This document shows positions 14,100-19,797 of a DNA stretch of 19,797 bases, piece after piece; within the stretch, counting starts at the first letter, position 1; each line of letters starts with the position of its first letter. Below the pieces are notes generated by a model, which searched no databases, was not told the origin of the DNA, and saw only the letters and a list, made by a program, of their open reading frames with translations. The stretch covers positions 1-19,797 of the forward strand of contig CAKRJT010000040.1 in assembly GCA_934351925.1 (NCBI GenBank). The letters run 5' to 3'. A program made the translations under genes and the position numbers. The stretch is from an uncultured Lachnospiraceae bacterium (GTDB lineage Bacteria > Bacillota > Clostridia > Lachnospirales > Lachnospiraceae).

Positions 14100-14358
14100 G
14101 CGATTTATCGCGAGGAGGCGATGAGAAATTCGCGCAGGCGATTTCTCATCTGCCATAAAAGCAATTTGTTTTCGCTCCGAAACAAATTGCATGTGTGAAA
14201 AATATGCTATCAAGCTTATTTTTCACACTAATCCCCATGTCACTGCTTTTGCAGTGACTCAAATAGTAATGAAAAACGTGCTTTTTACGTTTTTCCTGTG
14301 TGAAATAGTAATACATCTTAGACAATGTTTTGTATTGTCTTAGATGTATTTTTCACAC
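14100..14358. repeat. array of six consecutive hairpins with shared arms
   Basis: Nearly every base falls in an inverted repeat. (0) GCGATTTATCGC, 14100-14111. (1) 14120-14150, 13 bp with one bulged T. (2) 14161-14190, 13 bp with one bulged T. (3) 14193-14228, arms GTGTGAAAAATA/TATTTTTCACAC plus an inner GCT/AGC. (4) 14239-14258, GTCACTGC/GCAGTGAC. (5) 14271-14295, GAAAAACGT/ACGTTTTTC. (6) 14298-14358, an outer GTGTGAAA/TTTCACAC enclosing 16 paired positions of 17. TATTTTTCACACTAATC occurs twice (14217, 14347), and AAATAGTAAT twice (14261, 14303). It fills the gap between the peptidase gene and rdgB and is presumably transcribed in their mRNA. It is not a CRISPR array and has no T-tract pattern of repeated terminators. 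Confidence 0.85.
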
Positions 14359-14380
14359 TAATCTCCGCCCTATTTTCCTT

Positions 14381-16087
14381 TTATTTTTTATTTGTAAACA
14401 TCTTGAGGCAGACATTACACTGCTTCGTCTCCTCAGTCCTTATCCAGATATCGCCATGCGGGCTTATATATCCCTCTCCGTCATCGATTATAACCGATGA
14501 CGTTGCCGAATCCCCACGGTACTCCACAGCAACCGGACGCTTCGAATTCGGTGTCTGTATGTACACGACCACCGCATATCTCATTCCACACTCAAGCTCT
14601 ATCTTCTCCGGCATATCCACAGTATAATAGCCTGCGTTGGTAAATGAGCCCTTAGTCAGCAGTCTCCTCGAAGAAAATGACGACTCATTCTCAAAATTCT
14701 CCACAAAATATACCTCATAACTGGTATCAGGCGCCACCGCGTAGAACGCAACCGCTTCAAGTGTCTCGTCGTCCCGTGCTGTATACACGTTTGAAAAATA
14801 AGCATACTCCCTGTCGTAGCCTATCTGTCCTACCCAGCCGCACAGATCCGACTGGTATATATTGTCGTAATTGTCCGTGTCCTCTATTCCCGTATAAATG
14901 ACATTGTGCACACCTATATTGCTGTCATAGTACGATACATAGAACACACCCCGGTCGCCGAACTCCTCACCCCAGCTATTGGCGCAGATGAACGCCCCGT
15001 CGCCTTCGGGCTCTACCGTAAAGCAGGAAGCCGGATATGTATCATCCCAGCCTATAATCACAATGTCGTGATTCGGCTTCTCAGGTCCGATATAGCAGTA
15101 GGAATATTTATTCTCATCATAGTACATGGATGTGCTTTTACTGTCGGGCATCTCCATATACAGCGAGCTCTGGACACCGCCGTACAAAAAGACAGACTTC
15201 TTGATATTGTCATAGTTCTTGCTCTCGAGTACCTGCGCCTCCTGCAGATGCACAACAGCCTCGAGCCCGTCCGGTGAATATCCGTCGCCGTAAGGGTCGT
15301 CCTCCTCGAGCACAGGCCCCGTCCACGATGCAAGATACGCTATCGCCATCGTGTATTCTCCGCCGTCATTCTGGCTCATGCTGAAATTATTGTTGATTGA
15401 CATGTGATCCTCGGAAAAATCAATATTAACCTCCGGCTTCAACGTCGTCTCCAGCGCCATGAGCGCGGCAAACGCCCAACAAGTTCCAAATGTACTCTGG
15501 TTCTTAATCTCCGGCACTCTTCCCTCAGCACGGTAATCATAGCTGTACGGAAATATCTTCTCGTCAGGTCTCATATTGGCAAACGCAGCCGTATTGGAGC
15601 TGACATCCCATGAATACGCATATGAAAGCCCATCCTCAACCACCTGTGCCGGCACATAAACATGATTGTTCCGCATAAGTACCTTCGATAACAGTTCTTT
15701 GCTCTCATCATCGCACATCATTGTCTTTTGACCTGCCGATAACACTATTCTTGAATTGTATTTTTCAATAATAAGATGATTGGAATTATAAAAACTGGCT
15801 GCACACGAAAACCAATCTGACAGCACATCTGAGGAAATATACAGATTCATCTCATCATCAAAAAAGAGTGTTTCCCCTGTAGCTGCCACCGATTTACCAT
15901 CAATCTGTAATTTTATGCCTTTAAGATTGACATTTGAGGCTATAATTCCACCCCATCTGTTGTCCTTCGTAATCGCTGTTGTTCCCATCTTTACTGCCTG
16001 TGGACCATAATCGTCTCTAAAAGCCCATATACTGCACGCTATAATCACAAGCATCACCGATAAGTACCATTTAACCGATTTTCTCAA
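14381..16087 (-). CDS. secreted or membrane-anchored papain-family (C1) cysteine peptidase
   Basis: A 568-residue extracellular peptidase. Residues 5-24 form a signal peptide or anchor. Residues about 55-170 resemble the copper-amine-oxidase-like N-terminal domain often fused to Clostridial surface enzymes. The C1 peptidase domain follows: the oxyanion Gln197 and nucleophile Cys203 in KNQSTFGTCWAFAA, His340 in NHDIVIIGWDD, and Asn370 in CANSWGEEFGDRG. From about residue 400 the C-terminus resembles the lectin-like domain found in bacterial C1 peptidases. The start is a TTG, backed by AGGAG at 5 bases, that overlaps the stop of the methyltransferase gene as TTGA. The alternative ATG at 16054 would cut into the signal peptide. 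The substrate is unknown. Confidence 0.9.
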   Translation of the reverse strand: MRKSVKWYLSVMLVIIACSIWAFRDDYGPQAVKMGTTAITKDNRWGGIIASNVNLKGIKLQIDGKSVAATGETLFFDDEMNLYISSDVLSDWFSCAASFYNSNHLIIEKYNSRIVLSAGQKTMMCDDESKELLSKVLMRNNHVYVPAQVVEDGLSYAYSWDVSSNTAAFANMRPDEKIFPYSYDYRAEGRVPEIKNQSTFGTCWAFAALMALETTLKPEVNIDFSEDHMSINNNFSMSQNDGGEYTMAIAYLASWTGPVLEEDDPYGDGYSPDGLEAVVHLQEAQVLESKNYDNIKKSVFLYGGVQSSLYMEMPDSKSTSMYYDENKYSYCYIGPEKPNHDIVIIGWDDTYPASCFTVEPEGDGAFICANSWGEEFGDRGVFYVSYYDSNIGVHNVIYTGIEDTDNYDNIYQSDLCGWVGQIGYDREYAYFSNVYTARDDETLEAVAFYAVAPDTSYEVYFVENFENESSFSSRRLLTKGSFTNAGYYTVDMPEKIELECGMRYAVVVYIQTPNSKRPVAVEYRGDSATSSVIIDDGEGYISPHGDIWIRTEETKQCNVCLKMFTNKK

Positions 16088-17244
16088 TTCTTCTCCTGCT
16101 TTCCCTGTCTTGGCGGTTTAGGTCCTAAGAACTGGTAGTAATACGTCTTAAGCATACCATTATATATCTTTCTGTTCACATCCGCCTTGCGTCCAAAATA
16201 GCGCTCTGCCTCCGTATATGATGTAATCATAAACGCAGACCATGAATCAAGTGCGGCAAACTGCCTTCCAAACTCACTGTAAATTGCAGGAAGTGTCTCC
16301 TTATCCTCAAGACGCTCCCCATACGGCGGATTGGTTATGATAAATCCATATTTCTTAGGATGGCTTAACTCACTGACCGGGCGTTCCTGAAAATGAATAA
16401 GCCCTGATACACCCGCATTTTCCGCATTTTTCCTCGCAGTCCTTAACACATCCCTGTCAATATCGTAACCTTGTATATCTGTCTCTATCGAAGTATCCAC
16501 AAGTTCATTTGCCTCATCCACACAGTCATACCACATGGAACGCTTCACAATGTTATCCCACTTCTCCCCCGTGAAACTTCTGTTCATTCCAGGTGCAATA
16601 TTGGCTGCCATCATCGCTGCCTCTATCGGAATTGTACCGCTTCCGCAGAACGGATCAACAAGAATCCTGTCCTTCCTCCACGGCGAAAGCATTATAAGTG
16701 CTGCCGCAAGCGTCTCTGAGATAGGAGCCTTACCGGCAACAGGCCTGTAGCCTCTCTTATGAAGTGAATCTCCCGAACTGTCTATACATACAGTGACTTC
16801 ATCCTTATAATTAAATATCCTTATAGGATACTCGCTCCCCGTCTCCTCAAACCAGCTAATCTTATAATATGACTTGAGCCTCTCCACCATAGCCTTCTTG
16901 ACTATGGACTGTATATCTGATGAACTAAAAAGCTTACTGTTGACTGTAGTCGCCTTGGTAACCCAGAACTTACCGTCCTTCGGAATCCACTGCTCCCATT
17001 CAATGGCTTTAATTCCCTCGAAAAGCTCGTCAAAAGTATACGCCTTAAAACGCCCGGCACATATCATAACACGCTCTGCCGTCCTCAAAAACACATTCGC
17101 CCTGCAAAGTGCCTCCGCATCGCCTGTAAATGTTATTCTTCCATCCTCAACTCTCTCAATATCATATCCCAAATCAATAATCTCTCTCTTTAAAACCGCC
17201 TCAAGTCCAAAATGACAAGGCACAACTATAGGAAAAGTTCTCAT
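16084..17244 (-). CDS. THUMP-domain RNA guanine-N2 methyltransferase (RlmL/YpsC-like)
   Basis: A 386-residue protein like B. subtilis YpsC and the N-terminal half of E. coli RlmL, which methylates 23S rRNA G2445 at N2. The N-terminal THUMP region includes PCHFGLEAVLKREI and the KFWVTKATTVNSKLFS stretch. The Rossmann domain shows DPFCGSGTIPIEAAMMA as motif I, GYDIDRDVL as motif II and TNPPYGERL as the catalytic motif IV. The shorter form without the RlmK half is normal in Firmicutes. GGAG lies 6 bases before the ATG, and a TTGACA-17-TACAAT promoter lies upstream. It leads an operon with the peptidase, rdgB and the phosphodiesterase. The exact rRNA target is inferred from family. Confidence 0.92.
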   Translation of the reverse strand: MRTFPIVVPCHFGLEAVLKREIIDLGYDIERVEDGRITFTGDAEALCRANVFLRTAERVMICAGRFKAYTFDELFEGIKAIEWEQWIPKDGKFWVTKATTVNSKLFSSSDIQSIVKKAMVERLKSYYKISWFEETGSEYPIRIFNYKDEVTVCIDSSGDSLHKRGYRPVAGKAPISETLAAALIMLSPWRKDRILVDPFCGSGTIPIEAAMMAANIAPGMNRSFTGEKWDNIVKRSMWYDCVDEANELVDTSIETDIQGYDIDRDVLRTARKNAENAGVSGLIHFQERPVSELSHPKKYGFIITNPPYGERLEDKETLPAIYSEFGRQFAALDSWSAFMITSYTEAERYFGRKADVNRKIYNGMLKTYYYQFLGPKPPRQGKQEKN

Positions 17245-17276
17245 TCAAATCTCCAATTCTTTATTTTTATATAATA

Positions 17277-17305
17277 ATTGTAGCCCTAAGCAATCACCTT
17301 GTCAA
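17277..17305 (-). promoter_or_regulatory. promoter of the RNA methyltransferase-peptidase-rdgB operon
   Basis: On the minus strand TTGACA (17300-17305), 17 bases, then TACAAT (17277-17282): 11 of 12 consensus positions. Transcription would begin near 17270, about 25 bases before the ATG. Confidence 0.85.
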
Positions 17306-17370
17306 ATTGAAATAGCTGTATTTTTCAAATGATTCACCAGACCAAATTCGACAATTTTTTTAAAAAAAGC

Positions 17371-17399
17371 TTGCAATTTACAACCAACTCATGTATAAT
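17371..17399 (+). promoter_or_regulatory. promoter of a candidate small RNA
   Basis: TTGCAA (17371-17376), 17 bases, then a perfect TATAAT (17394-17399), preceded by a T7A7 tract like an UP element. It is divergent from the operon promoter at 17277-17305, and no annotated gene follows it on this strand. Confidence 0.7.
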
Positions 17400-17405
17400 T
17401 TATTT

Positions 17406-17498
17406 CGTAAGGTACATGAGTATCTTATGTATAACCCCTTATTAATTATTTATACTCCCCTCATCGAAAAAGAAGTGGCTCCCCCACTTCTTTTTCAC
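17406..17498 (+). ncRNA. candidate small RNA of about 90 nt
   Basis: The interval runs from the predicted start of transcription to the end of a strong terminator. A GTACAT/ATGTAT stem can form near the 5' end. A possible nine-codon frame (17416-17445, peptide MSILCITPY) has AAGG only 3 bases before its ATG, which is too close for efficient translation. I know no family it matches. Bases 17500-17600 beyond it hold nothing I can support. Confidence 0.45.
17466..17496. terminator. terminator of the candidate small RNA
   Basis: A perfect 13-bp stem GAAAAAGAAGTGG/CCACTTCTTTTTC with a 5-base loop. It has T-rich 3' sides on both strands and could work in either direction. Confidence 0.85.
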
Positions 17499-17600
17499 TT
17501 TCTATGGATATTTTACAATTCTAAATTACTACATTTCCGCAATCTTAATTGTCTTTTTACTTTTCGCGCCTCCGTGTGCGCTATTTTTATTCAATAAAGC

Positions 17601-17631
17601 AAAAAAAAGACAACCCATAAGGATTGTCTTT
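17601..17631 (-). terminator. terminator of tRNA-Arg(ACG)
   Basis: On the minus strand AAAGACAA/TTGTCTTT forms the stem and is followed by T8, directly after the tRNA. Confidence 0.9.
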
Positions 17632-17635
17632 AATA

Positions 17636-17709
17636 TGTGCGTGACAGGATTCGAACCCACGACCTACTGGTCCGTAGCCAGTCGCTCTATCCAGCTGAGC
17701 TACACGCAC
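17636..17709 (-). tRNA. tRNA-Arg(ACG)
   Basis: Acceptor GTGCGTG/CACGCAC, anticodon loop CTACGGA (A34 presumably edited to inosine), T-loop GTTCGAA. No CCA is encoded. It is a single-gene unit with its own consensus promoter and terminator. Confidence 0.97.
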
Positions 17710-17766
17710 TCACCATTGCCGGTCAAACAACCATAAGCTGTTGTTCTATTCCTTAGCAACATTGAT

Positions 17767-17795
17767 ATTATATATCAGTGTCAGCATAATGTCAA
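17767..17795 (-). promoter_or_regulatory. perfect consensus promoter of tRNA-Arg(ACG)
   Basis: On the minus strand TTGACA (17790-17795), exactly 17 bases, TATAAT (17767-17772): a 12 of 12 match to the sigma-A consensus. Confidence 0.92.
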
Positions 17796-17841
17796 CATAT
17801 TTTTAAATTATTTTACAATCATATTTTTAATTACTTTAGAA

Positions 17842-18246
17842 TCAGGAAAATATAGAAATAATTGTATTTATCATGGACGCCAATATTCTAATCAATACTA
17901 TAATGATAATAAACCATTTGACAAAATTTATCCCCTTCACCGTAGCATTTTTTTGATTTATGCTCCCTGTTGTCTTTCCCTTCTTCGCCTCATCATATAG
18001 GGTGCTTCCAACATTTTCGTAGGTCGACACCTTCGCATGGCTTGTAGTGTCATCGTACTGTTCATGGTACTGCCCATGTTTTCCATACTCCGAGTGAACG
18101 TCTCCATTATCATACATCTCGTGAAAACGCTGATGGTCGTCATCAAGCCCCAGATGTAATCTATTGAACGCCCCACATTTAGGACATATTCCATAGTATT
18201 TATCGTTATCAAACTTCTTATGACAGCTTATACATGTTACCTTCAT
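17842..18246 (-). CDS. zinc-ribbon protein with His/Asp-rich middle and C-terminal membrane segment
   Basis: A protein of about 134 residues, function unknown. The N-terminus has a zinc ribbon: CISC (Cys4, Cys7) and CPKC about 15 residues later. Residues about 31-75 are rich in His, Asp and Tyr, with seven histidines. The last 30 residues form one hydrophobic helix (VKWFIIIIVLIRILASMI), so the protein is tail-anchored or has a short external end, with the ribbon in the cytoplasm. The start is ambiguous: I use the ATG at 18246, which puts CISC near the terminus and has GGGGG upstream, but an in-frame ATG at 18258 is possible. It starts about 90 bases after the amidohydrolase gene and may share its transcript. 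Confidence 0.75.
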   Translation of the reverse strand: MKVTCISCHKKFDNDKYYGICPKCGAFNRLHLGLDDDHQRFHEMYDNGDVHSEYGKHGQYHEQYDDTTSHAKVSTYENVGSTLYDEAKKGKTTGSINQKNATVKGINFVKWFIIIIVLIRILASMINTIISIFS

Positions 18247-18334
18247 CTTTACCCCCATCCATATATCTTCTCTTCCTGACTGGCAAACAGCTTCATGTCA
18301 ATATTTCACACCGAGTATACTTGAGCTTTTCCCA

Positions 18335-19519
18335 TCAAGCATTGAATACTATTTTACCATCTATTACGGTATACTTTATGACACTCTCCGAGTTCATAAT
18401 ATTTCCATCACTTACCGCGAAATCTGCATCCTTGCCGACCTCAATGCTTCCAACCCTCTTGTCTATCGTAAGATGCTTGGCAGGATTGATAGTGATAGCC
18501 TGAAGTGCCGCAAACTCATCCATTCCCGACTTGACCGCAAGCCCCGCACAGAGTGAAAGATACTGCTGCGGTATCACAGGTGCATCTGTTATGATTGAGA
18601 CCTGACAGCCCGCCTTGGCAAGTATTCCCGGCGTTGTGAACGACTTGTTTCTCAACTCGTATTTTGTCGCATGTCCGAATGAAGGACCAACCGCAACCGG
18701 AAATCCTTCTTTTGCCAGATCATCAGCTATGAGAGCTCCGTCAGTGCAGTGTTCAATGGTAAGCCCCACCCCGAACTCCTTCGCTATCCTTATGGCTGTG
18801 AATATATCGTCAGCCCTATGTGCATGCGCCTTGAGCGGAAGCACTCCCCTTACAACGGGCAGCAGCGCCTCAAGCTTAGCATCGTAAGACGGAAGCTTGC
18901 TGTCGTCCTCGGCAGCTCCCTGAAGCTTGATATCATACTCAACCGCCCTCTTTAGCATATCGCGAAGCCTGAACGCTGTCGTCATTCTGGAATAATTTCC
19001 CTTGTCCTTGTAGCATCTTTTAGGATTCTCACCAAAAGCACACTTCATAGCCACGGGGAACTTCACCACCATATCATCGACGCGATGCCCATATGTCTTG
19101 ACCGCCATAAACATGCCGCCAAGCACGTTGGAGCTTCCCGGACCTGTTCCGACACAGGTTACACCGCCCTCTCTTGCGAGCTTGACAGTCTCGTCCTGCG
19201 GATAAAATCCATCTATAGCGCGAAGCTGCGGTGTGACAATATCATTCATCTCGTTATAGTCCTGACTCTCAAAACCGATGGCATAGCCATCAAGCCCGAG
19301 GTGGCTGTGTGCATCCACCAACCCCGGATACACATTTAACCCTGCGGCATCTATAATCTCAGCCTCATCATTAAACATTGCGGCTGTATCAACGGCTGTC
19401 TCCTCTATTCTGCCTTTAGCCTTAATCTCTGTTATCTTACCATCTTTAACAAAAATATCTGCTATGTACGGCTCCCTGTTGACCGCATCATGCACTAGTC
19501 CGTTCTTTATTATCAGCAT
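18335..19519 (-). CDS. metal-dependent amidohydrolase, imidazolonepropionase-like
   Basis: A 394-residue TIM-barrel amidohydrolase. The N-terminal beta domain ends in GLNVYPGLVDAHSH, with metal ligands His71 and His73. Later ligands fit the family pattern: HAHRADD and TIEHCTD on successive strands, and SIITDAP giving the final Asp; KCAFGENPKR may carry the bridging residue. The C-terminus closes with the usual VGSIEVGKDADFAV return strand. The group resembles proteins annotated as imidazolonepropionase-related or unknown dipeptidase-like amidohydrolases; no histidine-degradation genes are adjacent, so a HutI role is not supported. There is no signal peptide, so it is cytoplasmic. GGAG lies 6 bases before the ATG. 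It sits between a tRNA terminator upstream and a zinc-ribbon gene downstream. Confidence 0.88.
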   Translation of the reverse strand: MLIIKNGLVHDAVNREPYIADIFVKDGKITEIKAKGRIEETAVDTAAMFNDEAEIIDAAGLNVYPGLVDAHSHLGLDGYAIGFESQDYNEMNDIVTPQLRAIDGFYPQDETVKLAREGGVTCVGTGPGSSNVLGGMFMAVKTYGHRVDDMVVKFPVAMKCAFGENPKRCYKDKGNYSRMTTAFRLRDMLKRAVEYDIKLQGAAEDDSKLPSYDAKLEALLPVVRGVLPLKAHAHRADDIFTAIRIAKEFGVGLTIEHCTDGALIADDLAKEGFPVAVGPSFGHATKYELRNKSFTTPGILAKAGCQVSIITDAPVIPQQYLSLCAGLAVKSGMDEFAALQAITINPAKHLTIDKRVGSIEVGKDADFAVSDGNIMNSESVIKYTVIDGKIVFNA

Positions 19520-19582
19520 GTATAACTCCGTTCCCCGCCGTGATGGCGATATGAATTTTTAATATCATTATGCTACAAACAA

Positions 19583-19615
19583 CAAAAAAAAGAAATATGA
19601 CATAAGTCATATTTC
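19583..19615 (-). terminator. terminator of the tRNA-Val/tRNA-Leu unit
   Basis: A perfect 10-bp stem GAAATATGAC/GTCATATTTC with a 4-base loop is followed on the minus strand by a T8 run. Confidence 0.9.
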
Positions 19616-19621
19616 CTAAAA

Positions 19622-19705
19622 TGCTGGTGGCCGGACTTGAACCGGCACGGGATCGCTCCCGAAGGATTTTAAGTCCTTTGCGTCTGCCTATTCCACCACA
19701 CCAGC
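19622..19705 (-). tRNA. tRNA-Leu(TAA)
   Basis: A class II tRNA with a long variable arm. Acceptor GCTGGTG/CACCAGC, anticodon loop CTTAAAA, T-loop GTTCAAG. No CCA is encoded. It is the last gene of a tRNA unit that continues beyond the window edge. Confidence 0.97.
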
Positions 19706-19721
19706 ACACTTATTAAATTGA

Positions 19722-19794
19722 TGGGGCCTATAGGGCTCGAACCTATGACCCTCTGCTTGTAAGGCAGATGCTCTCCCAGCTGAGCTAAGACCCC
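19722..19794 (-). tRNA. tRNA-Val(TAC)
   Basis: Acceptor GGGGTCT/AGGCCCC (one G-U pair), anticodon loop CTTACAA, T-loop GTTCGAG. No CCA is encoded. It is complete, ending three bases inside the window edge. Confidence 0.97.
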
Positions 19795-19797
19795 ATA

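Noticed and set aside
14082..14213. 44-codon N-terminal extension of rdgB through the hairpin array
   Set aside because: Family homology begins at the ATG at 14081, which has a good ribosome site; the extension translates hairpin arms.
14100..14358. CRISPR array or series of terminators
   Set aside because: There is no repeat of constant sequence with unique spacers, and the stems are not followed by T-tracts in a consistent direction.
17391..17597. 68-codon frame on the plus strand
   Set aside because: It starts inside the -10 box of the small RNA promoter and runs through its terminator; no ribosome site.
19488..19709. 73-codon frame on the minus strand
   Set aside because: It reads through tRNA-Leu(TAA) and its terminator; spurious.

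Overview
The window looks like a chromosomal segment of a spore-forming Clostridia member, most likely a Lachnospiraceae gut anaerobe near Roseburia or Agathobacter. The supports are an alpha/beta-type small acid-soluble spore protein, strong GGAGG-type ribosome binding sites, Gram-positive lipoprotein and promoter signals, an oxygen-sensitive-type FucO dehydrogenase, and ten tRNA genes none of which encodes its CCA end. The genus is inference. I see no CRISPR array, phage module, transposase or rRNA.

Left part (1-3300): a spore protein gene with a long structured leader, then a DJ-1/PfpI gene (minus) and a CYTH triphosphatase-like gene (plus) driven by overlapping divergent promoters. An orphan fucO (lactaldehyde reductase) follows and ends at a strong terminator shared with the convergent operon to its right.

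Middle left (3060-9530, minus strand): glpK with a 17-bp hairpin in its leader, then thrH with its own promoter. A tight run follows: an SGNH/GDSL lipoprotein with a Thr/Glu/Pro repeat stalk, an SxxK serine hydrolase, a TtcA-like tRNA thiolase, and a tiny membrane protein with a very basic tail. The two hydrolases together suggest cell-envelope or ester metabolism (inference).

Centre (9530-12900): a TPR-GGDEF diguanylate cyclase on the plus strand; a small AT-rich patch with a methyltransferase and a start-less coding remnant; then a seven-tRNA operon (Pro, Gly, Arg, His, Gln, Lys, Leu) with a canonical promoter and terminator.

Right part (13000-19797): an operon reading THUMP/RlmL-type methyltransferase, secreted papain-like peptidase, rdgB, MJ0936/YfcE-type phosphodiesterase. 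It starts at a near-consensus promoter. Between the peptidase and rdgB lies the most unusual object in the window: about 260 bases made almost entirely of six consecutive hairpins (plus a small palindrome), with shared arms and a 17-base direct repeat. Divergent from this operon is a promoter-terminator pair spaced for a roughly 90-nt RNA with no gene after it. Then come tRNA-Arg(ACG) with a perfect consensus promoter, a zinc-ribbon membrane protein, an imidazolonepropionase-like amidohydrolase, and tRNA-Leu(TAA) and tRNA-Val(TAC) at the edge.

All functions come from reading motifs and remembered family sequences; no search was run. The strongest identifications are FucO, GlpK, ThrH, RdgB, the spore protein and the tRNAs.
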